DNA from: Membranipora membranacea
Taxonomy: Eukaryota > Bryozoa > Gymnolaemata > Cheilostomatida > Membraniporidae
NCBI GenBank assembly: GCA_914767715.1
Contig: OU612069.1
Span: 1,858,001-1,922,000 of the forward strand
Reading direction: 5' to 3'
DNA: 64,000 bases
Positions 1-12,500 of this stretch are shown one piece after another; the stretch's first letter is position 1; each line of letters starts with the position of its first letter. The notes beneath the pieces are model-generated. The model saw only the letters and a program-made list of their open reading frames with translations, did not search any database and was not told the DNA's origin. The position numbers were made by a program, and so were the translations under genes.

Positions 1-349
1 GACATAATCCTAGTAGGTGTGAACACAGAAATAGGAAAACAAATTACAAAATTCTAAGGCTAAATAAGATAAATCAATATTGTAGATAATAGGCCATAGG
101 AAGATCAATACTTTGCGTTGAGTAGGATATTTCATTTTTAGAGGAGGAAACATCACACAAACCCAAAACTGGTCACATTGACAATAGATTAACTAAGATA
201 AGACAAGCTATTGCAGAAAAAAAATCAATTTCCAACATTTTTGTGGTGCTGTACATCCAAATTCTTTTCACTGAGGTTGGGTTCATTCATTGATCGTAAG
301 CGCCCATTCTTCATATTCTGGTGCCTGAACGTATTTTTGTATTCACAGA
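1..349. other. Left edge upstream of the ROCO-caspase coding start
   Basis: No coding exon or recognisable repeat is visible. The sequence ends in a pyrimidine-poor acceptor (attcacag) two bases before the ATG of the next feature. The start codon therefore probably sits at the beginning of a second exon, with a non-coding first exon further left or outside the window. Confidence 0.4.
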
Positions 350-351
350 GA

Positions 352-529
352 ATGGGGAACACTGGATCCAGCAAAACAACTGAGAGGCCCAACTTCTATG
401 ATTACCGAACTTCTGTTGACTGCGGAAATGTCGCCATCAGCAGACCCACAACACTTAATATAGGGGCAGCAGCACAACCTTATACCAGGCAGCAGCGACT
501 TGTGGCTATATCACCTGATCAAAGTAGAG
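352..529 (+). CDS. Exon 1 of the ROCO-caspase gene, myristoylation-type N-terminus
   Basis: The ATG at 352 gives MGNTGSSKTTE, which fits the N-myristoylation consensus (Gly2, small residue at position 5, Ser6). The rest is a low-complexity polar segment with no recognised domain. An acceptor (ttcacag) lies just upstream, and the donor G|GTATGA at 530 leaves phase 1, which exon 2 needs. Reading on past the donor meets a stop at 538-540. Membrane anchoring by lipid is inference from the motif. No paralogue of this exon was seen elsewhere in the window. Confidence 0.6.
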
Positions 530-3500
530 GTATGAACTAGCCTAGGCAGGCTGTCTGGGGTGGGTGGGTGTGTGTATGGTGTCCCCCACCACCCACCCGA
601 CCCCGACAGCCTGCCCAGTAGAGGTATGAACCAGCCTGGGCAGGCTGTCAGGGTGGATGTATGGTGTCCCCAACCATCCCCCCGACCCCGACAGCCTGCC
701 CAGTAGAGGTATGAATAAAACTTTGTCTTCTCCTCGGCTAGAATTGAAGACCCTCCGCATCAAAATGATAATCAACTTTCATGTCATGATAATGTTCAAT
801 ATACAATTCATTATAGCATAAATAGCAATAGGATGTCATGTTAATGACTACCAGTTATAAACATAGCACAAGGAAGTTACCGATAAAGATTGATCTTACT
901 GCCGCTGTAATAAAAACAGCCTAATCACAATATCAGACATAGATCAAAGCTTCACTGACATTCTTTGTAAAACAACTGTAGCCTAAGGTCACCAAGCTAT
1001 TGGCTTGATTGATTAATGAAATTGTGTTTTGCAAGTCCTTGATTTGAACACGGCGGGATGTCAGTTTATGATCGCTGGGCCAAGAAATTATTCAAACTGG
1101 CTTGCAAAGCTGAAGATTTTGTAATTAATATTTATGACAACAATGGAGGTTGGGCTAAAGTTGCTTCAACTTCCCTCGTTAAAATGATGAATGCCACTCT
1201 CATCGAGTACACTGATACAGCATTGTAAAGATATGAGATCTGAATGTACCATAGAGGAGTAAAGTATTTGTGGGGGGGAAGCTCTCAATTTCACTTGGAA
1301 TATCATGATTTAAGGCTAGCCAGCATTTACTCGCCCACTTTATTTTATGTTGACTCTTCTCCAGTATATAGCTAGCTCTAGAGTCTAAAGTCTAGGGTAT
1401 GTGGCAATGTTCGATGATGATTGAAGCATGCATCATGAATCATTAGACAGCCGGCATCGAAACGCGCCTGTGACATATTCTGTTGCTGTTTTTTTTCAGT
1501 TCAAAGATATGAGGTTTGGTTTAGCTGCAGCCCACAGATGTCTCTTCCCGATGACTTATCGTACAGTGACCTGACAATTGGAGGTATAAAGTCCAACACT
1601 CGAGGAGAGAGTATTATTTCAATGGCTATACGAGAGGATATACCCCCACTATATGAGATAGCGAGCAATCTCAAATGTTTAAGAGTGCGAAACATACCTT
1701 GTACCGAGCAGTTGGAACAGTGAGTAGTTTAAAGTGGCTCATGTTTCACACTTTTTATCATGTATTGACAGCTAAATTTACGTAACTATTGGTAAGTGGG
1801 AACCACAGATAAATATACTCACTAAACTGACAAAAAACATTCAATATGTCACAGTTCAATGCAAGACATGGCTTAATTAGTTTACTGAATTGCCATCATT
1901 GAAATATATAACTAATCAAAGTATGCAGGGCATGTTATCAGCACCATGTCTTTCAGATGCAATGACAGTCGGTAAAGGTATGTAAAAGGCCTTTCTGCAC
2001 GGCATGGTAATTTTTTTTATCGGAACGTCTGCTTCTAATTATCTCAAACAACTTGTCTGACTGTCCAACAGAAAGGTAAACTCATTTATCATAAAATAAG
2101 TAATGCACAAAGATATGTATTTGTGACTCATACTGGGTTTATACTGGTAGCCATACTTCATACTACAACCCTTCTTATATCGATATCGATATGGATGCAG
2201 CTTGCGGAGATTTGTGCTAGTGAGCAGCTCTGATGCATATGAGCTCCCAACTAGGGAGTATCTCACAGGGCCGTAGTTTAGAAAAATGGTAGGGGAGGCG
2301 CAAATCCTTGAGGGTGTGAAGAAACACCAGGTCATGTATTAAAAGCTCCTTCTAAGTCCCGAGTGCCTAGCCTTCAATGTGTTTTGAAATATAAATAGCA
2401 AATGGAAACCCCAAAGGAGCTGATTCTAACAAGGAATAGTCAATTATAGCATTTTTAGGCCACTCAATTCGGCATTCTAAGGGAAGCAGAGTGTCCCTGC
2501 CTCCCCTAGAACTACGGGCCTGTTTCAAGTCTATGGTGAGCATCATGGTGATGTGTGTAATGACTTGGTTTTATATATTTTGCAGTCTTAACAACCTCAA
2601 AGATCTGGAGTTTCTAGACTTACAAGGGAACACAAATTTAAAGACTCTACCTATCTGGTTTGGCGGCCTGAAAAGCCTGAGGATCCTAAACCTGAGTGGA
2701 TGCTGGAAACTCAAACTGCTACCACAAAGGTAATATAAACAATAGTGTTGAATGTTGAAAAGAAAATTTGTGCAAAATGCTGATTATCATAGCCGGTTGG
2801 ATGGGGATGGAATTGAATTTATGCATCATTAGATCAAGTCGAAGCCACCTAGGTTCTAACCTAGGGTAATTTATCTAACGGTATGACACTCTAACACAAA
2901 CAAAGCCACCTATGCTCTAAGCAAGGATGAATTATCTTAAGGTATGACACTCTAACACAAACAAAGCCAGCTATGCTCTAAGCTAGGTTAATTTATCTTA
3001 AGGTATGACACTGTAACACTATCAAAGCAATGTATACATTTATGAACGCGTAATTTATACGAAGTGGTTGGCGGTAATCTGGTCGGTCAGACATGGTCAC
3101 ACTACACCAAATTTAGCCAGATTTTGATTCCAACAGGACATATATCAAACCTGTGGGGCAACTCACTCTCATTATGGACTAAATTCTAATCTTATGTATT
3201 TTCATTATTTACAGAAAAAGTAGTATGGATGAATCGTGCTGGCTTGACTTTCCAAAATCATTTTTAAGTATTAGGCCTAGTTAAAATAAAAAAGAATACA
3301 TTTACAAATCAATAATCAGTAATTCAGTATCAAAATGATCTATTTCAAATGAAATATTTTCAACTGCTCCCAATGCCCAGCCTGTGGCAAAACTTCATCC
3401 GATGTAGCAAATGACACTTCCATAAAACAAAGGAGATGGAAGTTATGCAACTGTGAATGGACTGTATTATGGCTTAAGTATAGGTGGTTTTGTTCTTTAT

Positions 3501-6500
3501 GATGGCTTTAGTATAGGTGGTCCTGTTCTGGTTGTGCAGTAGTATGCATGCTTCTGTGTATTGTATCATCCCATATGAATTCAATAATTAGCAATTAGCC
3601 TTTAATTTATATTTTTGAGTGTTTGGTGGGTCAGTTAGCCGACTTATTTGGACATGATTTAAGCTTTGGTGGGCAGGATGGCAAACTCTCACCCAGTGGC
3701 GTATATTATCACTCACGGCCCACGGAGAACCGTGAGTGGCTGAATAGCTCAGTGTGTAGAGCGGCCGCCTTATAATCACTGTTAAAAAAATTGTTGTGGG
3801 TTCGAATCCCATCAAGATGAGTTTTTTTTCAAATGGGTGCTTTATAACTGGAGCATTTTTACCGTAATCTTCTACTGCTATTGAGTTGTTTTCTGAAAGT
3901 ACCCAACAGCTCAGTGAGCTATTGAAATACCTCTCTGCTTGCACTATTTTGCTACCGATATGCAAAAATTTCCGTGGTGGGAGGGGCGCTTAAGCGCCCT
4001 CCCACCACGGAAATTTTTGCATATCGGCACCCTCCCCGCCACGCCTACGGCGTGTGAATCGGGCTGCGCCCGATTATTATGCTCATCTCTGAAAAGTCAG
4101 TGAGTGAAATATTTTAGAATATACGCCCCTGCTCTCACCAGGATGTGAGGGTCAGATCATATTTATTTGAAAGAAAATATCAATATTGTTAGGATAAGCT
4201 GTCTACCCATTTTCAAAGTAGCAACATGTATTTAGACAGCCAACAAGGGTAAGGTTGGCAGTAACTCAAAACTATAACCCATTGGGCTGGAAACTTTGCT
4301 CATGTTTTATGAGTGCCGACCAGTTCTGTGAAAATTCCGTCCATCAGGATATGATATGGTTGTTGTGAACGAGTTTAGATGAATGTGGTTACGCGTAATG
4401 TGAATCCTAGTAGAGATTGTGAGTATGAGGAATTTTATGTATTACATTTGCTAGTTGCCTTCTTGTGTACAAGAGAAGACAACTATAAAATATATGTTAA
4501 CAGTATGAATGAGAATCCCTAGTTCATACATGAATGAACATCGATGATTTCTGGAGAGTGAGTGAGGTATTAATAGCGAGTAAAGAGCTTAGCTCGGGGA
4601 CTCTTGATCCGCCGAGAGAACTGAGCACATCAAAAACATTAATTGGAGCTGAAATATGTGGCAGCAGCACCCAGATATCTAGCCACATATTCAGTATTAG
4701 ATAGTATTATAAAACACCAGAAAACCACCAGAAAATAACAGAAAAAACAACAACAGCAACAACAGCAACAAACAACAACAACAACAACAACAACAACAAA
4801 CAACAACAACAACATGATTGCGTGATTGCTTGCTTGAATATCTTGTTCTGTTTATATTTGTATATGTTTTCTATCATGACGTTGTCTCTCACCCATGTTT
4901 TTGTCTATCTCTAGGTTCGATATCACGTAACAGGACAGGTCGATCAGGATTAAATTGCTTTGATGGTTGTCGATTCAGAAGTAGAATAGTATAATTCGGC
5001 AAATGCTCAATTTATATAAATATACAACTCACTGAATTATACTATTCTACCTCTGAATCGACAACCATCAAAGTAATTTAATCCTGATCGACCTGTCCTT
5101 TTACGGTGATATCGAACCTAGAGATAGACAAAAACATGGGTGAGAGACAACGTCATGATAGAAAACATATACAAATATAAACAGAACAAGATATTAACTC
5201 GCAAGCACAATCACGCAATCATGTTGTTGTTGTTTGTTGTTGTTGTTTGTTGTTGTTGTTTGTTGTTGTTGTTTTTTTTGTTATTTTCTGGTTGTTTTCT
5301 GGTTGTTTTCTGGTTTTTTATAATACTATCTAATACTGAATATGTGGCTAGATATCTGGGTGTTGCTGCCACATATTTCAGCTCCAATTAATGTTTTTGA
5401 TGTGCTCAGTTCTCTCGGTGGATCAAGAGTCCCCGAGCTAAGCTCTTCACTTGCTATTAATACCTCACTCACTCTCCCTAATCATCCATGTTCATTCATG
5501 TATGAAATAGGGCTTCTCATTCATACTGTTAACATATTTGTGATACTTTGTAGTTGTCTTCTCTTGTACACGAGAAGGCAACTAGCAAATGTAATACGTA
5601 AAATTCCTCATACTCACAATCTCTACTAGGATTCACATTACGCGTAACCACATTCATCTAAACTCGTTCACAACATGGTTAGCTTGCATAATTTCAGATT
5701 TTCAACAACAATCTAAATGAATATTAGTCATGATACATACTGTGTAACTGTCATATTGTGATGTGTTCATTGTAAATGTATTTATTTAATTGATTGGCAA
5801 ACCACAAAACCACAACTAAGTGGATCAAAGCCAGGAACAGAAAAGAAAGAAAAAAAGAATAACATGTTGCAATATCATGCAACCTGATTGGTTGTTGAGA
5901 GTTTCTGCAGATAGTCCTTGCTCTGCAGGATGCAGACAACTCCTTGTGATGCAGTTGGAGAGAACTCCTTGTTCTGCCTGTACATTACACATACTTCATT
6001 GACTACGTGACTATTGTACATAATATTGCTAGCATATAGTCAATTTTTTTCAATATTATTATTTTTATATGTGAAATCAGCCTGCGGAATTTACCGAACA
6101 TTGAAGTGCTGGATCTATCAGAGATTATTTACCAACAAGAGATTCCATCGATAGTGGGAGAGATGTTGAGCTTGACTAAACTACTAGTTAGGGACTGTGA
6201 GCTCTGTAGTCTACCTGAAAGGTTTGTTGTCTGGCATTTAGTATTAGTAAGAGTATGCTAATATTTCATACTGTTCATCGTCGAGGCGGAGAGAGTTATC
6301 CTACCTTGGGTACAGGAACTGGTACCCATAGTACTCATGCCGCACCCTATATCCATGCCCGCCGGATATCTGGCTACTCTATATACCGAAGAAGGAAAGG
6401 GGTTCTTTGTACTGCGTGTGGGATGTGCAAACATACAGTTGACCTCTGGTATTTTTAGTCGCGTTCCGCAAGGACCTTGCTAGGATGAATGATGTGCCAG

Positions 6501-9500
6501 TACCAAATCAGACATGGCTGTCGGCCCCGGAAATCAAACCTGGACCTCAAAGATCCTAATCCCGTACTACTAACCACTGCTGACTCCCTCATACCGATAG
6601 TCCTGTTTGTTAATTAATTCGGTATCTAAATGAGTGTGTCCGATACAACTGAAGGCATAGGTGTAACTTTAATCTAAGGCATATTATTTGCACTTTTTCA
6701 CACACAACAACTTGCAGTACCATTCTGCTTATGCTGGCAGATCCCCTTCATCATTTTATCGGGAGAGGTACCTGTTTGTCAATTGTTGCTCCAGGCACTG
6801 ATGGGATATAGCCAGTGAGAGAATACAAAGGAGAGGCAACTTCCCTTTGACCCAGATGCCAACACGTTTTTGTTGCAATGAACGTCACTGCTCAGTTGTG
6901 TATGATGATATTTTGGGCAGTTTTTTTGTGTCTACAATTCTGAATAGCGAATAATTTACTCGTGCAACATTTACTCAGTGTTTTTAAAAATGTTTCCGTA
7001 TTTGTAAAAGTTATTTTCTCTTGTCAACTTTCTCATTGGTCAACACTGTAAATGAGAAGGAGAAGATAACTTTTAATTTTAGAGAACCGGTAAAAAAACG
7101 AATCATAAGACAACTCTCCATAAGCTCCAGAGCTGAGTTGATAACATTGCTTAAAGCACCCACACAATTGTCCAAGTATAAACAGACTTTATTAAGATTA
7201 ATGTTATATTGCAATCGATAATGTTTGATCATTGCTTGCCATATTATTGTACTGTTACTTTCTTCCTTTCACTCATACTTGGACCACAAGGAAATGAGAT
7301 GATTTCTACGAAATTTTTACTTCTGTAGTTTACAGTCACTACAGAAACTTGAATTTTTGGACCTCTCAGGCAACACGTCACTGAGAGACTTACCAGTGTT
7401 CATTGGGAGTATGACGAATCTAGTAACTTTGGATGCCCATAACTGTGGATTAACACAGCTACCTGAAAGGTGAGCGATGCATGGTAAATGAGTGACACAT
7501 GGTAAAAGTATTGTTGACATTAACGAATTCTCTGTAAACTGTTAACACTTACTGTTACAAAGTATAAGCAAATTAAAAACTGATTGTTCAAAAAGGCCAT
7601 GTTGTTTGTGGCAATTTTCTCGTCAACATTGGCAGATATTCTTTGTATGCATTGTACATTAATTTAATTGGCGCATACCTTTGGACATGAATTAAAAAAT
7701 CTTGATAATGTGTAACACTGTGAGGCAGACCCAGGCTGCTATTGACTCGCATAACTAGACCTTCCTTATAGTTTGCTTTTCTTTCTAGTCTGTACTCTTT
7801 GTCAAAGCTACAGGCTTTAAGCATATCAGACAACCCTCTGAGGAGATTACCGGATAAAATCGCTGATCTGAGAAACTTGAAAAAGCTACATGCTGCTTGC
7901 TGTGAGCTAGAACATATCCCACAAAGGTAAATATAAGCATTTCAGAAGGTTGACCACAGATTTTATTAATTCCGACTTGTAGGGATTGGTAATGATGGTT
8001 AATAATACTAGATGACCATTGATGCCGCAACCATCTGAAGGCGAATATCACTGTTTTTATCTTCAACTGCTAATACATCATCAATTTGAAAAGTAGTTCA
8101 TTATCGCTCAAGCCTCCGGGTAGAGTGGTTAGGGAAGCTCAGAGACAGTAACATAAGTGACTTATCCTATGAATGAATCAGTGAAATTTCTCTACCTTTT
8201 ACAGCATGTCAGACCTTATCGAGCTACATGAATTGGATCTAAGTGACAATCCTGCCTTGACAGCTATTCCTGAGGGTGTTTTCATGCGCAGGAATCTCCA
8301 TACCGTTGATTGTGATGGATGCGATAACCTTACATCACCTCCGATCAGTGTATGTACCCAAGGAGTGGAAGCTGTTCGCAAGTATATGTCCGATCTTGAA
8401 GTTGACCGTGAGAAAAATGTGAAGTTTGTTCCTGTAACAGTAATCGGGCAAGCAATGGCTGGGAAGACGAGCCTTGTCAGGTCTATGCAGCACAACAAGC
8501 GCATTTTGGCTCGTCGCTCAAAAAGTAGCGAACTTGATGAAACCACTAAAGTATTCAAAGTATCTGAGGCCGAAGTTGACCAACAATCAAAGCTTGTTAT
8601 GTTTGACTTCGGAGGACAGGCAGTGTATCAGTTTGCCTATCAACTAGCATTTGGAACTCGTAATGTTCCCCTACTGACTGTAGATATTGCTGAATTTGAC
8701 AGAGTTGCTGCTGCTGAGGGCACAGAGACAGCTTGTGAAAAGCTATGTTTCAAATGGCTTTCTCAACTGTACCTGTCTTGCCCACAGCTTGGCCAACCAA
8801 TAGTTGCTCTGACCCATTCTGATGAAATCAGTGACAAACTCCTTGAACAAAGAAAACAAGAACTCATAGCCACCACGGAAGCCCTGCGCAAGAAGACAAT
8901 CAGAGAAGAAGAAACAACAAAAAGCAGTGTTGGCGCCAAGCTGCCAACCTTCTCTGATCAATCAAAGCCGTTACTGGAAACCGTGATCGTTTTCTCAAAA
9001 GACTCAGGGGTGATGGACATAAATCAACTGAAGTCCTGTTTGATCCGACAAGGTTTGTCACTACTGACAGAAATTCCAGCAAGTTGGTACGAAATAATAG
9101 AGTTTTCTGACGGTCAAACAGAAAAGCCGTTTCTCCTCATTTCAGAGCTTGATACTAAGTTCCCTGGTGACAAAGATCACTTTGCGCTTCAATATCTTCA
9201 TGAAATTGGGAGACTGAAGTGGTACAAACTGATAGATGAACTATCTGGTTTTGTTTTCCATCGAATAGAAGTCCTTACTAAGTTAATAGAGCTGATTTTT
9301 GACCATTCAAGCAAAGAAGCATGGAATATGCGCGTAGAGAGATTTGAGTGTTTCAAATATCTGGATCAACTAGTATCAAAGGAAAGATACAAACAAATGG
9401 TTCGAAAATTTCAGAATACAGGAATCATGGATGGAGAACTTCTTCACAACCTACTGGAGAAAGAGTCAAGCTTGCCAAGTGAAATAGCCATAGATGTTCT

Positions 9501-12500
9501 AAAAGCATTCCATCTGATATGTGGTCCAATCAATGAGGAGAAACACAGCCAATACATCGTCCCATGTTTCAGTACTGACACCATCGTTCCCAGGGCCACC
9601 CTAAACTCAGTCCCACTCAAAATAATGATCCGCTTCCACGGACTACAGATGCCCAGCTACGTGTATCATCTCATCACAGCACTTTTCCTGAAGATGCACA
9701 TCACAGATTTCAATCAAGTTGCTGCAGGAAAGAACGGAGCTCAGGTCATTGACCTAGATGGAACCACAAAGTACTTGCTGCACAGCAATGACGATGGAAC
9801 TGTTTCACTTCTTTCATACTGCGCACCATCAGAAATTAAGAGTGCCTGGATAGCGATCATCGACTCCCTGCTGAAGATCACTGAAAATCTGAAAACTTTC
9901 TGGAAAGGTGTCAATTACGAGAAGATCATCCACTGCTCCCATTGTCTATTGAGAAATCCTCAAGGGCCAGGCACACCAATGAATCCGCGATGGGTTGAGT
10001 TTCCGGTGACTTCTGACAAGCCATTGCACGACCTTATGGGAAGATTCCATGTCTTCAGTGGCAAAGAAGAGGCTCCTTGCCCGCTCAGTGAAGATCTGGT
10101 GCCAGCTCCGCTGGTATTCCCCTGTGAGTTTGAACAACCAAGAATGATTTTATAAGCTGAATTCTTGCTGGGCCCAGGTTGTTTATCTATTGAGAATTCT
10201 ATGTAAGTTTTGCTATAAATTATGCAAAGCAACATATTGACCTTGCTTGTGCTGTTCAAACAATTGACTTTAAATGAGCTCGTGATTCAGTACCTGGGAG
10301 GAAGCTGTGCAAAACCTGCTTCTCAGATCTGTTCTGTCATTATTGGATGCTATAATCTATATGTTTTTAATAGATGATGTTCTGCCAAACATTCCACCCT
10401 TTTTTCAAAACTATGTTCAGCCGTTTATTCCAACCTTGCATTAACGCTATATGCTTCATGTTTCGTTCTACGCTACGATCCAAGCATGTTTCCGCACAAT
10501 ATTATTTGCTACGGACCAGTCTTAGTTTGAATGTCTGAACAAGGAGTTAAAGAGTTAACTCCTTGGTCTGAACCAATTTCAAATTCAGACACTGTTTGCG
10601 AAAATCATTAGTATTACTAAAGTTTTCCTTTTTTCTTTAGGTTCTGATATCACAGAAAATGGTATCAAGAAACTGGAACTATTTGTCTCCAATATGCAGC
10701 AGGAAAACACTGTAAACTGTAAGTAAGCAGTCTTGCTATATTACCATGTTTGGTCTTTTAGGATGCATTAGCCTTGAGGGAAGGTTTTGGTCCCATCTCT
10801 ATATCGAGACTGGAACCAAATGAAGAGCTTCAATACTAGCAAAACTGAATGCACATCTTGGAATTTCAATGTATTTAAATATTAATTTGAAATGAAATTC
10901 ATCTCTAGATTATAAAGAACAGTATGGATGCTTGCTCATCTACAATGACGTGGCTTTTGTTTACAAATAGGTATGCCTGAGGGAGCAGCGCTCATGTCGT
11001 ATACTGCCATTCCGGAATCTCTGATACAAACTCTTGTCAAACTAGTTAACTCATCAGATGACCCCTTACTTGATTTAGTGCCAGCTAAAACTGTGGAGGA
11101 AGATCTTACTTCTATACCTGCTCAAGTAAGTGAAATGTAAGACGTGTCCCCCCTAATTGATGTTGAAATATGCTTTCAGAATTCTCATCAAATAGAATAA
11201 GAAACAAATGTAACAACAAAATTGAAAATTATCTGCTGAGAAATAAAATATTTTACATCACCTTTCATTTTATCTATGTTTTGTTGAAATTGATTTTGTG
11301 GTCAACTTGCAGCCAACAACAGAAGTAGAATTACTGAGACATGTTGGTGTGATACTTGCCAATTCAGAATGTACACCAGCGTAGGGATGACAAATTCATG
11401 TTATTGGTAACTTATCAAACATACCAGCGGAACCTCTCAACTATGTTGAGTCTTAAGTTACCATAGCCTACAAAGAGAAAACTAGCTGTGCAAATGTCAT
11501 ATCTTGATAGTTTTTTATTTTTATAGTTGGTGTATCCCAACACTGAAACTCGGGGAAGGGCACTCATTTTATCCAATGATTTCAACGGCTCTAGAAAAGG
11601 TTCGTTGAAGGACTACAGAAACATTAAGCTTATGTTGGATAGATTTGGTTTCGTTACAAGCGGAGAACACGGCAATTATACTGCTGAGGTATGTTTAACA
11701 CTAGTCAATTTTCATCTATCATTAATCATATCTTTCCCTTAAACCACTGTTTACTCCTTTATAAAAGTTTCTCTTTTCACAAGTTGGCGATGTTCTTTAA
11801 TGAATGCAATACATTGATACTGAGCAAATTTATGACGATAATTCTATTCTCATGTATAAATATTTATTGATTCATTTTCCTGACCCATGATAACTCGGTT
11901 TTCAGGATATGGTGCGATGTATTCATATTGAAACACAGTTGATAAACACGGCAGGTGGGGAATCTATACATGAACAGTTGGGTGCATTTGTTCTTGTTAT
12001 CACCAGCCATGGTGATGAAGGATCAGTCATAGGTGTAGACGGTCATCACATAAAGATAACTGATATCATGGATTTGCTCTCACCTAAAAACTTTCCTGCC
12101 ATGAAAGGAAAACCAAAGATCATCATCATTCAAGCGTGTTCTGGAGGTGAGGCATAGGTTTCACAAGTATATGTATTTGTGTTGGTGTGGTTAACTGTCA
12201 AAATTCAAAACACAGATAAACTATTTTTTAATATAAACTTCATTCGTTTTGTTTTCATTCAGTGAGTATGTTTTTTCCAGATCAGCCATCGAGAGAAAAG
12301 GAAAAGTAAATGATCAATTCTTTATTTGTATAAATTTCCATCTCAAAATAAAGGATTTACTCCTGTAATTTCATTACCTCAACAAACAGATTTTTGTTCC
12401 AATGTTAGATGTAACTATTACAAAAATATTTTACAGATAAACGGGAATTGCTACTTGAGGAGATTGTTGTAGAGCAGACGGATAGTCTTCTCAAGACTAC

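Noticed and set aside
4707-5391. Open frames across the CAA/TTG tracts as poly-Leu/Cys proteins
   Set aside because: They are microsatellite translations mirrored in the two arms of the inverted repeat, with no domain or splice context.
8206-10155. Treating the Roc-COR open frame as a complete single-exon gene
   Set aside because: It begins with an internal LRR directly after a splice acceptor and has a phase-matched donor before its stop. Upstream LRR exons and downstream exons fit it in frame.
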